The notes: generated from the letters alone by a model not told the origin. Positions 34,724 to 45,674 are shown, counted from the stretch's first letter. The stretch is DNA of 64,000 bases from Trametopsis cervina (GCA_022385755.1 MU278366.1:310001-374000), one strand, 5' to 3'. Numbers and translations are program-made.

Positions 34724-36371
34724 ATGCATCGAGCGGGGGATTATGGCGATACCCGCGGAACGCACGCACACCTGCCGCGTTGGCGGTCGCATGCTAAGGA
34801 CTTCTCGAGGCGTCCGTTATTTGTGAAACAGCTAGCGTGTTTCTCGCTCGTACTCCTCTTCGTCGTCCCGCTATGGTTCTTGTCCCAGCGGCAGGCCGAC
34901 GCGTCTATTGACAGCCAAATCACAACAGTCAAAGAACCAGTGGACAATGCTGCGGCACAGCCTGCGATGCCGCTCGACGTTCATAATGTCATCCCGCACT
35001 ACGGACATAACTCTCCTGGGCATCACGCAGGCAAACCGAACCTAGCTGGCGGTGCCGGGAAGGAGGCTCAGACGCCTCACCAGAACTCCGTGCCGTCCGC
35101 GGTGTCTATCGTCGACGATCCCGTTACCTTCGCGTTCATCATGTGGGAACCGTCCTCCGCGGCGGAAGGAGCGCTGCTCATTAAGGTGTGTTTACTCTAT
35201 GTTCGGTTTGGAAGGGTGTCTGACTGCTATCACGTGTTTCAAGTCGATCTTCATGTATGCATCAGGACCTATACACATCCATATAATATGCGACGAGTCT
35301 GCTCGGCTCGTAATTGAGAGGCGGCTGGAGCTGCTCAAACGGCCCGCGTACAATATCTCTATATTCTTCTACCAGCTCCCTTGGCAGTCTTTGCAAGACC
35401 GCCTTGACAGAGAAGGCAAGATTTGGACCGCACATTCTGCTGGTGCCGGTACGTTATCTACATTTCTATTGGCTCTACAAACGGTACTGACTTTCTTAGT
35501 TGGACTCCTCAAACTCCTGGTACACGAGCTCCTCCCGCCGACAGTCAAGAAGGCCATCTACGTTGATACAGACGCATTCTTCATCAGCAACCCCCTCCTC
35601 CTATGGCAACAATTCGACAAACTCAAGCCCGAAACCGCCATCGCCATGCCCTCCCACCCGAACCTTGGTACGCCCGAATGGCATTTCGCCGACCGCATAT
35701 GCTCCTGCGTCATCCTCTTCAACCTGGAGAAGCTGCGCGACCTGCGCCTCATCGACTCCTCCGTGTATCGCAACGCGAAGGAAGGCCCTCACGCGATGTC
35801 GCCTCCCGCGTTCCGTGCAATGTTTGGTGAGGTCGATCCGAAGACGGGGCATTACGAACATATCGCGCTCGGCGACCAGAGCTACTGGTGGGCGATCATC
35901 AGCTATAAGCCTGAGCTGTATGAGCATCTCAGCTATGACTGGGAGATGTCGAGCTGTCTTATTGACACGTATAATGTTGGCCTCGGCGACGATATGACTA
36001 CTGAAGAAGAGGAGATCAAGACGCACCGGCATACGCCCGGGACGCCGCACGAGGGCAAACTCGTAATACCGAAACTACTGCATTTGTACGTTACGCTCCG
36101 CCTATTCTTTTGTCTACAGTTTAGCTGATATATGTATGACAGTAACTGTATACCTACCGACCTATACTACGACTGGCCCGGCTGGTCAGATCCTGAAAAC
36201 ACCCTCAACCAGCACTGGGGACCTGCGATCCGGTACCACCTGCACTACAAGTGGATCTGGTTGAACCGGGTCCCTGAAAACCAACACGTTCCCAGCCGCA
36301 GCGCGAACCTGACCATTCACAGGGTTGATCCCGTGGTATTTGCAGACCAGCTTTACTCGCAAGAGCACTAG
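34724..36371 (+). CDS. Type II membrane glycosyltransferase, GT8-like
   Basis: Golgi-type glycosyltransferase, inferred from topology. The ATG at 34724 gives a short basic cytosolic tail, then a membrane anchor QLACFSLVLLFVVPLWFL (about residues 36-53) and a stem. The catalytic domain reads VTFAFIMWEPSSAAEGALLIK, SIFMYASGPIHIHIICDESA, RPAYNISIFFYQLPWQ, KAIYVDTDAFFISNP with the metal-binding DTD (DxD), CSCVILFNLEKLRDLRLID, HIALGDQSYWWAII and YNVGLGDDMTTEEEEIK, ending RVDPVVFADQLYSQEH before TAG at 36369-36371. The order of strands and motifs fits GT8/LARGE-like xylosyl- or glucosyltransferases, but donor and acceptor cannot be told. Introns are at about 35186-35247, 35450-35500 and 36085-36145. 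Confidence 0.8.
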
Positions 36372-37274
36372 AGAAGCCCGAGAGCGCAGAGCGCATGACG
36401 ATTAAAAGGGCACGTTGATATATACCATCTACATACAGTATATTTTGTATTTGTTTCATCCCTACTCTACATGCCTGGGGCGATATGTAGGCCTCCCATT
36501 ATACCTTAGAACTCTCATGCGATTTTTCTCCGCGAGAATGACAAGCGTCGAAGGCGCCCGTCGACCAAGGGTGTGTCGGGGTCTTCAGGCGTCTATCCTT
36601 TCAAACTCCCTGTCGACTTTCCCCCTGAAATGGTCATCATCATTTCCTGTGGATGGAGTGAGCAGGTGAGTCCGAAGAAAAATGGGCATAGCTGGAGGCT
36701 GACAATGAGATTTGCTGCGCAGCGATTCTTGGGGCAATAGCAGCGCGATCATATACCGTATCAAGAGCGTTCATCTAGCCGCAGTGCCGATATATCAGCT
36801 GCCTTGTTGGCATGTTGAGCAGACTACGCGAGGGTCGTTTGCGGCCAACGCCAACCGTGGCCCTCTAAAAACCACACAAGGAATACTTTGGATGAAGAGA
36901 CAAACTTAGCTATCGCTACTCTTGTCAGGATGTTCCCACAACGTGGTCTAGTCCAGGATCGTGAGACGCTTGGGTCTGCCTCGCCACTGCCTCGACGGCG
37001 TTCATTCGCCGTCGAATTCGGCAGCAATGAACGTAGAGTTGATAATTCAAACTTACCATGACCGAATGTTTGTTTTCTGTGGCAGCTTAGATGTCAACGG
37101 TTGCCGAACCTAGGCTTGGCGGAGATGCATATTCGTGGCCCTCCGAGATGAACGCCGAACGGACGCACCCTAGAAGCCCATTCAGTAATGTATTGACATC
37201 TCAAGCGCGCCTGGTAACTTGACCCTACCGCTTGTGCTCGTGTACGACCCCGTCTGCTCTTTCCTCCAACCTCT
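36372..37274. other. Intergenic region with one strong hairpin
   Basis: 903 nt between two plus-strand genes. I find no coding sequence. It contains the 3' flank of the GT8-like gene, the promoter of the next gene, and a near-perfect inverted repeat at 36992-37015. Confidence 0.45.
36992..37015. repeat. Inverted repeat, 9-bp arms and 6-nt loop
   Basis: TCGACGGCG and its exact reverse complement CGCCGTCGA are separated by TTCATT, all GC-rich. It lies about 260 nt upstream of the O-fucosyltransferase-like start. It could be a palindromic regulator site or chance. Confidence 0.75.
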
Positions 37275-39060
37275 ATGCCCTCCGGCGAGGCGACATACGC
37301 TCCCATACCCTCCGGGGCCTCTCCTCCCACTGGGCCCGCTGGCGGCTGGCTCAGTAACAGACGGCGACGGCGAAGAATTCTTATAGCCTGCTTTTTTGTG
37401 CTTGTTCTTGCCACATGTGCGCCCCTGCTGGTGATGAATTATGTGCACTCCCATCCGGAGGTGCTGCGGACGGTGTTTGTACAAAGGATTATTGGGAAGG
37501 GACCGCTCCCGCCGTTATATCCCAAGTTCAAAAAGGCAGAGCTGGAGGTGTCTCGCGGCAACTCCAAGGAGCCGTTTGCGAATGACCGAAAATACCTGTG
37601 GGTAGCGACCCATATTGCATGTGAGTATGATTATCTGCGCCTTCTCACGCCTTAACAATTTCTCATCATTCGACTGACCGTGCAAAGGGTCCGGCTGGGG
37701 GAACGTCATGCAAGATATGGTCATGATAGCACAGCTAACCTATGCTGCCAACAGGACGTGAGTCATTAGGTTTATGCTGCCGTCGTATACGACATATCGT
37801 CTAACTTTATTTATTGACAAGCTTTGTCTTCGACGACTACGCATGGGATCCTGATCCAAACCCTCCTGCATACTCAAAATGGAACGGGAAGCTCATACCG
37901 TCGAGAATTCCGCTCTCTGCCCTCATCTCAGGTGAGTATCTATATCCCGCTTGCTCCTCAACGCGTCGAATAACACTTCGTTTCGCTTCAAGGTCCTATG
38001 GTAGGTGGCCCATGGCCGCAGGGCGAAACAGCCGACCTGAGCATCTCAAAAACGCGTTTCGACGAGATCTGTCCCGAGCCCTACTACATTCGCGCCGAAT
38101 GGGTGAACGAAATCCACGGTCCGGGTGCCTCTGCGCAAAAGGTCATAGACACATGGGCGGAGTACCTCGCGAAGATCGACAGACCGTGTGTAGAGATTGC
38201 GCGTGGATCTGGCATGATGATTCCGCCGTTGTGCGTTCTTCATCTCGTTGGTTCATGCGGATGTTCGTTGACAATACCCTTAGCATATTCGGGGTGAAGG
38301 AGGAACTTCTCCCCGTCTGGCCTACCCTCTCACATTCGCCCGTGCTCACCATGTTCGGCTGGTCCACCCTCGCGCAGTCCGCGTTCAAGACCAACCGCCA
38401 TCTTCTCCTCCCCGAGTCACAGCATTCTCCATCCGAGAGCGGCCCTCCATGCCCGGAATGCGATTACCATTACTACGAGCTTACCGGACTGCTCGCAATG
38501 CACGTTCGCCGGGGTGACTTCCTCGGCCACTGCGAGTCTCTCGGACACTGGAGCGCGTCATTCAACGCGTTCAACGAGTTCGACATCTTCCCCGATCCAT
38601 GGGTAGCTCCGCAGGGGTCCGAGGACGAACGCATGGACGTCTACCGACGACGATGCAAGCCGACCATAGAGCAGATCGTAGAGAAGGTCGAGCAGGTGCG
38701 GGGGTCGGATGCCGGGAAAGAGCTGAAGAGTGTGTATGTTATGACGAATGGCGATAAGGAGTGGTTGGAGGAGTTGAAGCGGGCGTTGTGGGCACGCTAT
38801 CCGGGATGGGAGAGGATTGCGACTAGTAGGGATATGAAGCTCACGTTGGAGGAGAAGTATGTGGCGCAGGCGGCGGATATGTACATTGGAGAGCGGGCGC
38901 AGGTGTTCATTGGCAACGGGGTGAGTGTTGTGCACTTCTTTCTGTGAACATTAACGTTAACTCGAGGGTGCTTCTATTGCAGTTCTCGAGTCTGACCTCG
39001 AATGTGGCCATGCTGAGGGTGTCGAAAGGGTTCCCGGGTGGTGCTACAACTATGTTCTGA
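37275..39060 (+). CDS. O-fucosyltransferase-like type II membrane protein
   Basis: Putative GDP-fucose protein O-fucosyltransferase-related enzyme of the secretory pathway. The ATG at 37275 starts MPSGEATYAPIPSG; the tail NRRRRRR precedes the membrane anchor ILIACFFVLVLATCAPLLV (about residues 38-56). Lumenal exons carry KYLWVATHIASGWGNVMQDM, MIAQLTYAANRTFVFDDYAW, LIPSRIPLSALIS and then the donor-binding region LLAMHVRRGDFLGHCE, with the H-x-R-x-G-D motif of fucosyltransferase folds. Next come SVYVMTNGDKEWLEELK and AADMYIGERAQVFIGNG. The last exon after the intron at about 38921-38981 reads FSSLTSNVAMLRVSKGF and ends TMF (TGA 39058-39060). Family assignment rests on the RRGDF and IGNGFSSLTSN motifs. 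A decayed copy of its 3' end lies just downstream. Confidence 0.8.
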
Positions 39061-39299
39061 TACACATGTTGTGTTATGTTATATGTAAGTAATCTATTAA
39101 CGATGGCATACGCCAGCTAGTCTATACTATCGAAGTTCGACATTATCATTCCTCCCTTCCTGCTTGCGCGCTATTATTCCTCGTAGGCGGTGATGGCTTG
39201 CCGCGCGCGTCCTTCGGCCTCCGCCGCCACACATGGGGTCAATCAGACAGAGCAGGCGCACCGACGGTCCTCGGCCGACTGAACAAGAAACTTCCATAC

Positions 39300-39690
39300 T
39301 GAGCTTACAGGTATATGTGATAGACAATAGGGTGAGCATCGAGCATTCGTCCCGTTGGTGCGCATTACCTCAAGAGTTGCTTTTTGTAGTCCTCGAGTCG
39401 GGCCATGCTTCGGATTCCCGGCAGGGGCAACAACTATCCTCTGAGGCTCATACTGTTGTATGCAAGTATTTTATTAACGATGCCGTGTGCCGGGTAGTCT
39501 GTACTATGGAAGGTCTACTTTACCATCCCTTCCTTGGCTGGGTGCGCGCTATTCATCCTCCGACCTCCGCTACCGCACATAGAGTCAATCACACAGCATC
39601 ATGGCTGAAACACAAGTGCACCGACGACCCTCGGCCAACCGCGCAATAACTTCCATAACGATCTTGCAAGTAGTGTCATTTCGTCACTGG
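39300..39690 (+). pseudogene. Decayed tandem copy of the 3' end of the O-fucosyltransferase-like gene
   Basis: Shifted by about 411 nt from the parent, this stretch repeats the end of the penultimate exon, the last intron, the last exon and the 3' flank of the gene before it. Matching landmarks are GGGTGAG (38920 and 39331), CTCGAGTC (38984 and 39392), GGCCATGCT...GTTCCCGG / GATTCCCGG...ACAACTAT (39006-39050 and 39404-39458), TATTAACGATG (39094 and 39473), TAGTCT-TACTAT, and GCACCGACG-CCTCGGCC near both ends. Identity looks to be roughly two thirds to four fifths with small indels. It has no promoter or start of its own and cannot encode the enzyme. Confidence 0.75.
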
Positions 39691-39820
39691 GAGACCCCCG
39701 TGCGTGGACTCTGCATCATGCGTCTTCATCGATACCACGGCCTGGCAAGACCGCTCGTCACCTTACCTAACTTCCGTCGTCCCGGACATAGCACGTCGTC
39801 ATGGGCTGCTAGGAACTACT

Positions 39821-39830
39821 TTATATAAAG
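39821..39830 (+). promoter_or_regulatory. TATA box of the expansin-like gene
   Basis: TTATATAAAG lies about 65 nt upstream of the ATG at 39891, in the position and form of a strong fungal TATA box, suggesting regulated rather than constant expression. Confidence 0.55.
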
Positions 39831-39890
39831 TGCACGGTGAGCTGTTCGATAGTCTGACCCGCCCTCCCCAGCCGCATCACACCTCGCAAC

Positions 39891-40443
39891 ATGGTCAGCT
39901 TCAGCTTCATCGCCTCTCTCGCTCTTTCTGCTGCTGCCGCGGTCAATGGCTTCGTCATCCCACGAGACGTCACCATTGTGCGGGACGTTGCACTACGCAG
40001 CGAGGTATGTTATGCCCCTGTTTTTGCTTTTCGTTCGATTCTAAACATCGCACAGTCTGCCAACCCCGCATTCTCCGGAAAGTAAGAACTATCTACGCAT
40101 ATTAACCTGTTTGTATCATCTCCTTAATTCACCAACACGTCCATAGAGCTACCTGGTTCACCCAAGGTGGCTTCGCCGGTGCATGCGGCCAAGTGCACCA
40201 AGACTCCGATTTCATAGTCGCCATCTCGCTCGCGCGGTATGGCAACCCGAGCGGCCCCTCACCACTGTGCGGCCGCTGACAATCACCGACACCACCAACA
40301 GCAAGACGTTCACTGCTACTATCGCAGATGCGTGTCCGACGTGCGGCGGCGAGAATGATATGGATATGTCGACTGGTTTGTTTGAGGCGTTTGCGGGGAG
40401 CCTTGGTGTTGGCGTTATTCCGGTTTTGTGGAGCTTCAACTGA
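39891..40443 (+). pseudogene. Secreted barwin/expansin-like (RlpA-like DPBB) protein with an apparent frameshift
   Basis: Small secreted double-psi beta-barrel protein of the expansin/RlpA-like group, thought to act on cell-wall polysaccharide without hydrolysis. The ATG at 39891 gives the signal peptide MVSFSFIASLALSAAAAVNG. Two introns (about 40006-40059 and 40082-40146) lead to the DPBB domain: ATWFTQGGFAGACGQVHQDSDFIVAIS and RYGNPSGPSPLCGR in one frame, and LTITDTTNSKTFTATIADACPTCGG, MDMSTGLFEAFAGSLGVGVIPVLW in another, ending at TGA 40441-40443. Both halves are well conserved, but the frame changes at about 40265-40285 and no plausible intron explains it: the only AG nearby would make a 15-nt intron. 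Either a real frameshift (pseudogene) or a sequence error. Confidence 0.7.
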
Positions 40444-41311
40444 GGGATTGGTTCCGACAACGAATACTAGGTCTCCAACTATTCCAAGGACTCTATCTCC
40501 CGTGTACCATTAATTATGTATGACCTGGGATTGGTGTATTTGTGGTATGGTATTTATAAAGACAGACGAATCCTGTTGATGTAATATTACTCTCTTCTTC
40601 GATGTCGTAGAGCTTTCGATTCCCTTGATAACACTCCAAATATTCATATTCGCATGGGAACTCATCAGTAGTGAAATATGGATGGGAATGCCATACTCTT
40701 GCAAGGCTGTAAAGCAGGAATGTTACCCCCAGCAAGGTTCCATACGACTGTCCTCATCATACATACCAGATTTCGGTGCTCAGCACCCTGCATGGTCTAC
40801 GTCAGTACCCTTAGATAGTCCGCTCTACATATGCAACTTGATCGCCACTTGTTTCCATGTTTCCATATTTCTGGCCGGGCGTATATTGAGTCCCTGAACC
40901 AATGCTCCTGAATGCCAACATCGAAGTTGCGGTCAGATCGTAAGGTACATGTAGTGTGGTAGGAATGGTAGAACATCCTCCTGGCAGACTCTTCGTTTTC
41001 ATCAACCTGAATTCTGCCACTCTCGCGAGCTTGCACCGTGGCATTCGAACCTGATTGCGCATGTACTCTTGAATTTTGGGAAAATTGGCACACCACGTAT
41101 ATGCCACACTGCAAGTCGTATAAATCTTTGAGGATGAGATGCAGTTTTTCGGTACCGTCATGGTTCGAACCTGCTCAGAAAGCTGTGTTCACTCATGTTT
41201 GCAAATGAGCTCAATAGGCGCCAGCCGGATCGGAAGCAGCGTCAAGCCCACCCGCACGACCACTTTGCAGCCACCTCGCAGCTCAACCCTCCACACACCT
41301 CCCTCTACATC
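40444..41311. other. Intergenic region upstream of MIC19
   Basis: 868 nt. Minus-strand frames at 40514-40735 and 40811-41161 (up to 116 codons) are open but match nothing I recognise and lack a coherent gene structure. The 3' part should contain the MIC19 promoter. Confidence 0.4.
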
Positions 41312-42036
41312 ATGGGCGCCGGGCAATCGAGGGCAGAGCCCGACGACGAAAAGGTCTTCTACTCCGAGACACCCATACAAGTGAGTCCCAACCCCCAGGT
41401 GCTAAATTGCGCTCGTGCTGACCTGTGGGACAGTTTGGGGAGGAGGTCGTGAACCACCTCGCCGACAACGCAGCGTCGCCCACCCCATCGCCGGAACGCC
41501 AGTCGTCAATAGATGCACACGTCCGTGCGCGTATACAGTCCGAGCTTGAGCATCTGCGCCAGCAAGAGGATGAGGTGAAGGCGGAGATCGAGCGCGCGCT
41601 CGAGAAGGAGAACCTTGACCGCGAGAAGGCGATGGCCGGCGAGGAGAGCGCGAGTGAGGACAGCGAGGATGGCGCGTCGGAGGCGGGGCGGGTGAGGAAC
41701 AGTACGGTACTGCTTGGGGATTTGGAGGAGCTGAGGACGAAGGTGGAGAGGTTCCAGTCGAGGCGCGCGTTAAGCGAGTTCCCGGCGGTACAGGCTGCGA
41801 GCGAGGCTGTTGTGTCGTGCTACAAGTGAGTGTTCAGGTGTTTATTCATTTCCTGCTGGGCTGAACAATTGGTTGTGCAGATCAAACCCGTCCACCACAT
41901 TAGATTGCTGGAGGGAGGTGCAGCACTTCAAGGAGGCTGTTAGTCACGTAGAAGAGGTGCGTTTTTACGATTCTTACTCAGTCAGACCACGGCTAATAGC
42001 TCTTTGCAGCATTACATAGATTCCCTACGCTCGTAA
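41312..42036 (+). CDS. MIC19: MIC19, MICOS complex subunit (DUF1690 / CHCH-like)
   Basis: Peripheral inner-membrane subunit of MICOS, which shapes crista junctions. The ATG at 41312 gives MGAGQSRAEPDDEK; Gly2 with Ser6 is a good N-myristoylation site, as in human CHCHD3. After the first intron come FGEEVVNHLADNAASPTPSP and a long charged coiled coil (RIQSELEHLRQQEDEVKAEI, ALEKENLDREKAM), then LEELRTKVERFQSRRALSEF. The C-terminal pair VVSCYK and SNPSTTLDCWREVQHFKEAV, split by an intron, gives a C-x10-C motif. A small last exon of nine codons (HYIDSLRS) begins at 42010 and ends with TAA at 42034-42036. A second copy of this last exon and its flank occurs at 44277-44505. Confidence 0.85.
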
Positions 42037-42232
42037 AAAACCATTCGATACTATCTATACAGCTACGTCCTAATTGATATCCCTCTGAGGGAGTGAGAAA
42101 ATAGAAGCCAAGAAAGCCAAGAGACACTGGCGGTGCGTCGTGAATGTCTGTAGTGAGAGAAAAGAAAAGAAAAGTCCCCTTCAATATCTCATGACGGCAG
42201 CATACAATACAGCGCTGATCGTCAAAGAAGCA
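42001..42232. repeat. Direct repeat, copy 1 (end of MIC19 last intron, last exon and 3' flank)
   Basis: About 232 nt repeated in the same orientation at 44277-44505. It starts TCTTTGCAGCATTACATAG, covers the whole last exon of MIC19 and its 3' flank, and ends GATCGTCAAAGAAGCA. It lies between the convergent MIC19 and AIM9-like genes, which leave only 336 nt between their stops. Confidence 0.85.
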
Positions 42233-42372
42233 GGAACCCTCTCACGACAGAGTTCCCGAAAACCCGACTCTTAGGAAGCACGCCTCGGAACTCGAAGAAG
42301 TACAATATGTTACTTACTACTTCTGTATAACGCTACGACACGGTTCAAGATATGTAGTAAAGAATCAAGGAG

Positions 42373-44158
42373 TCAAGAACCGACAAACCACGAAGGTGCG
42401 CCATCTTGGAACGGGTAAGGCCCGCCTTCTACCTCATCGTCCCACTCTGCCATAAAGCGCGCGTTCATGGCCCTCACCTCCTCATAACGATCGTTTGCCA
42501 CCCATCCATCCATCTCGATGTTCATCTGTCGTGCAAGCTCCTGGACGCGAGCATCGTACTTTACCCTGCGTTTGTAAGCCTCGTTATGGACGTCCCATTC
42601 CGCCTTAACCATCACGATAGGGAGTGGAGCATCAGGTGCAATTTCCTCCCACGCAAAGCCAATCTGGTAAACGCAATCACGGACATATTCAGCACCTTCA
42701 TACCAGCTACGAGCTGCTCTCAGCGTTGTACCCCGGACATGGTCAATGAAAGGATACAGATGGACTGCGTAGTGCCATAGGCTATCGCGCTCCATCGACA
42801 GCTGGTATATCTTGCATCGCCGGGCCATTTTGAGTTCTTTCTCCAAGCGGGGCCGTTCCTCGGGTGGTGAATCTTCTATAGGTATGCGCAGTACAGGCCC
42901 CACAGGTCCAGGGTCAATGATGACATCCTCGCCTTTGTAGAGTAAGAATTTCGGAACGGAGGCTTGCATGAACAGTGGTGCGACAGACGTGGACTGCCAA
43001 TCGATGATCGCACTGAGTTCGGCTTGTGGTGTGGCCTCGACAAAGAGATTGGCAAGATGCAAGTCAGTATGCCATAAGACAGAATGGGAAATGTCCGGAG
43101 GGACCACGTAAGGCATTAGAACACAAAGCTGCTCAAGGAGGTCGATGTGGTCCTGTGGTGTGTCATTCGTCCATCGGTCAAATGGTGGAGAGTACGGCTT
43201 GGCATATGTTCGCAACCATTCTTGTTCAATACGGTAAAGACCTTGCAGGTATGAAACCGCGTCCGGCCCTAATACGCTCGTGAGATGATAAACCCCAGAT
43301 GTGAAAAATAAGAGACATACATGGGCCTCTGTCAACGCTGAGAGCTGCACGAGAACCTCTCCAGATATCCCAATCGACCAACGGTCCGATCCTGAATCGC
43401 TCCGGCTGGCCGTATGTTGTATCAGTCCCAGGAGCATACAGAGGACGGTCTTGAAGATGCGATTCTACATCCTCCCGATAATACAAGCTCCCAATTTGAG
43501 AGAACTTGTACCACGCGAAACGTTGCTCTAGTCCGATCATTTGGTGTATAAGGTCAGTAGACATTTTTCCCTGTAGATCATCCCATCGGCTATGTAGGAT
43601 ATCACCCTGCGCCTTTTCCATGAGTATATACTCTGCGCCAACTGGGTTCACGGCAGGATCCGTTCGGGCATTCCATCCTAATACACGTGGCATAGGTATT
43701 CCAAGAACATTATGTGCATAGTCCATGGTGGCGACCTCACTCGCAGTCGTGTAAAATGGGGGAATAAGTGATGTGGGTACTTTTGCAATGAGATCCTTGC
43801 GATTGTCGAACTCAAGCAGAAAGACTTTGCTGAACGACCCTATAAATGGGCACGTAAGGAATAAGTCGAATTGTAAAAGAACAGCGTAGACCTTCGTGAG
43901 TTTTTGTCATATTGATACAACGGGTTGCGCCTACAGCTTGCGCTGCAACGCGTTGTAATGCTGACACGTTGAATTTGACGCGTCGCACAGCGAGCTCTGA
44001 GAAAGGGTTACATATACGCTACATCCCAAAGAACTCGGATACGCACGTTCCGCTTCGTTGTATAGCCATCGTCCAGAGCTGTACCGGAAGAAGAGCTCGT
44101 CAGAAGGTAGAAGGGACTTCGGCAAGACAGCTTTGAACACAGAGGTCAGAAATGACAT
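42373..44158 (-). CDS. AIM9-like aminoglycoside phosphotransferase (APH)-fold protein
   Basis: Protein-kinase-like APH-fold protein of the AIM9 (altered inheritance of mitochondria) group that is expanded in Agaricomycetes; the substrate is unknown. The ATG at 44158 starts MSFLTSVFKAVLPKSLLP, then DELFFRYSSGRWLYNEAE, the family's entry motif. Next are RRVKFNVSALQRVAAQAVG, THEGSFSKVFLLEFD (glycine-loop region) and LIAKVP with the likely ATP-binding Lys. After MPRVLGWNA and EYILMEKAQG comes the catalytic loop HTDLHLANLFV, with a Brenner-type H-x-D-x4-N, followed by IIDWQSTSVAP supplying the metal-binding Asp. The C-terminus is helical and ends DGAPSWFVGS at 42373. All key residues look present. 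Four or so introns. The gene sits exactly between two direct repeats of the MIC19 3' end. Confidence 0.82.
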
Positions 44159-44276
44159 GAGAGCCAACTGAAGGTAGGCTGGGATCTAGAGATTTGTGCG
44201 TACCCAATGTAATCTGGAGAGAGTGGGGGAAGAGCGCAGATATCGTCAGCTCCGTCTCCGCAGCCGTTTACCAAAT

Positions 44277-44505
44277 TCTTTGCAGCATTACATAGATTCC
44301 CTACGCTCGTAAAAACCACTTGACACTATCTATACAGCTACGTCTTAATTGGTATCATTCTGAACGAGTGAGAGCAAATAGAAGCAATGAAAGCCAAGAA
44401 GTACCAGCGGGTACGTCGTAAATGTCCGTAGGAGGGAAAAGAATAGCCCCTCTTCAATATCTCGTGACGGTGGCATACAATATAGCGCGGATCGTCAAAG
44501 AAGCA
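44277..44505 (+). pseudogene. Duplicated last exon and 3' flank of MIC19 (direct repeat, copy 2)
   Basis: About 229 nt closely similar to 42001-42232, 2276 nt away in the same orientation. The last-exon sequence from the acceptor TTTGCAG through CATTACATAGATTCC to the stop TCGTAA is identical. The flank differs by scattered substitutions and small indels, for example GATACTATC / GACACTATC. Weaker similarity may extend back to about 44230. No upstream MIC19 exons are present here, so it is a gene fragment. Confidence 0.85.
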
Positions 44506-44597
44506 TTATTAGCCGTGTTCGTGGCATAAGTCCGTAAGTGTCCGTAAACCCCTCGTGATAAACTTACACCGCATTCCCCTATATTTCTTTCGCTATG

Positions 44598-45674
44598 TCA
44601 TCGCGCTATGTAGTCTCCAGACGGCAAATCCGTATCGCTCGCATGCTGGAGGTACACCGACCCCGCACTGATGTTCGATAGTCGATTGTGCTCTGTGTCC
44701 GCTTCGTCGAAGCTGTAGGCACTCGGTGCGGCTGATCGTCGGTCTACGAGCGGCCTTCGAGGGTCCGGACGGCGGAAAGCGGCCATGATTAGACTGGGGG
44801 GTACAAGCTGCTGGTGTTCTTCGCCGCTTTGGGTAGAGTAGACAGACATGCTGCTCGCTTTCGAGGTCTTGTGAACCAATGGAGGTACTTTCAGGCCAGC
44901 TATTTGAGAAGGAAGCTCGGTGGGCTGGTCGTCCGATTCTGGTGAAGGTGTGCGGCGGGCAGCGGGTGGAGGGACGGCATGTCTTGCTCGTGGAGGAGGA
45001 ACCGGGGGCGCAGTGGCACTCTTAGCGAGAGGACTTGGGCGGGCGGGTGCATGAGCGAATATACGTGAGATGGGTCTTGACGCAGCGGGTGGCGTGTCCA
45101 TCACAGCATCTGTCGGGCGAGGCAGAGGTCAATCATCCATTACAGCATATTAAACCATGACTCTTTCATGCGTACCGTCGTGGTCCTTCTCCTTCTCGTA
45201 ACTCATATACGACTTCACAGTCGACTGATTGGACTCCGCAGAGCTCGATGAGAACTTGACTGTCCGTTCGGCTCTCAGCGTTGACGGGGGCACATAGTCT
45301 GCATGACCTTTCTCCAAAGCAGCCTGCGCGTTCTTTCTCGTGTTCTCTCTCACTTTCAGGAAGGCGAGCTGGTAATGAGGTCGCAAGAGCGTTCATCAGA
45401 GAGCGCATTGATGGTTCATGATACAAAAAACACTCACCGCCTCCCGTTTCTTCTCTGCCTCTTTGTGCTTTATGGATTTGCCCCACCAATGCCAAGCGAG
45501 CACAGCGGCGATGGCTAGTAGTACACCTCCGACGACCCCGCCGACTATGGGCGCAATGATCCCAGAGTTGCTGGACTTGTGCGGAGAGACGATCGGGACG
45601 TCGGTCGGATCGGTGAAGAGCGTGGTGGTGGAGACGAGCTGTGCCACTGGTGTGTGCGTAAGAGAGGGTGCCAT
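44598..45674 (-). CDS. Single-pass membrane protein of unknown function
   Basis: I do not recognise a family. The ATG at 45674 starts MAPSLTHTPVAQLVSTTTLF, a short Ser/Thr/Pro-rich N-terminus of about 40 residues without a signal peptide. One strong membrane segment follows, IIAPIVGGVVGGVLLAIAAV then LAWHWW, and a basic stop-transfer stretch GKSIKHKEAEKKREA. After the first intron (about 45380-45436) the cytosolic part has LAFLKVRENTRKNAQAALEKGH, a Ser-rich exon, and a last exon rich in Pro, Ser and Arg (PPVPPPRARHAVPPPAARRTPSP) ending PSGDYIAR at 44598. The shape (short N-terminus outside, glycine-rich membrane helix, disordered tail) resembles fungal wall-sensor-like proteins such as Mid2, but that is only a resemblance. 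Confidence 0.7.

Noticed and set aside
40811..41161. 116-codon minus-strand frame upstream of MIC19
   Set aside because: No domain, no clear start context, no splice-supported extension.
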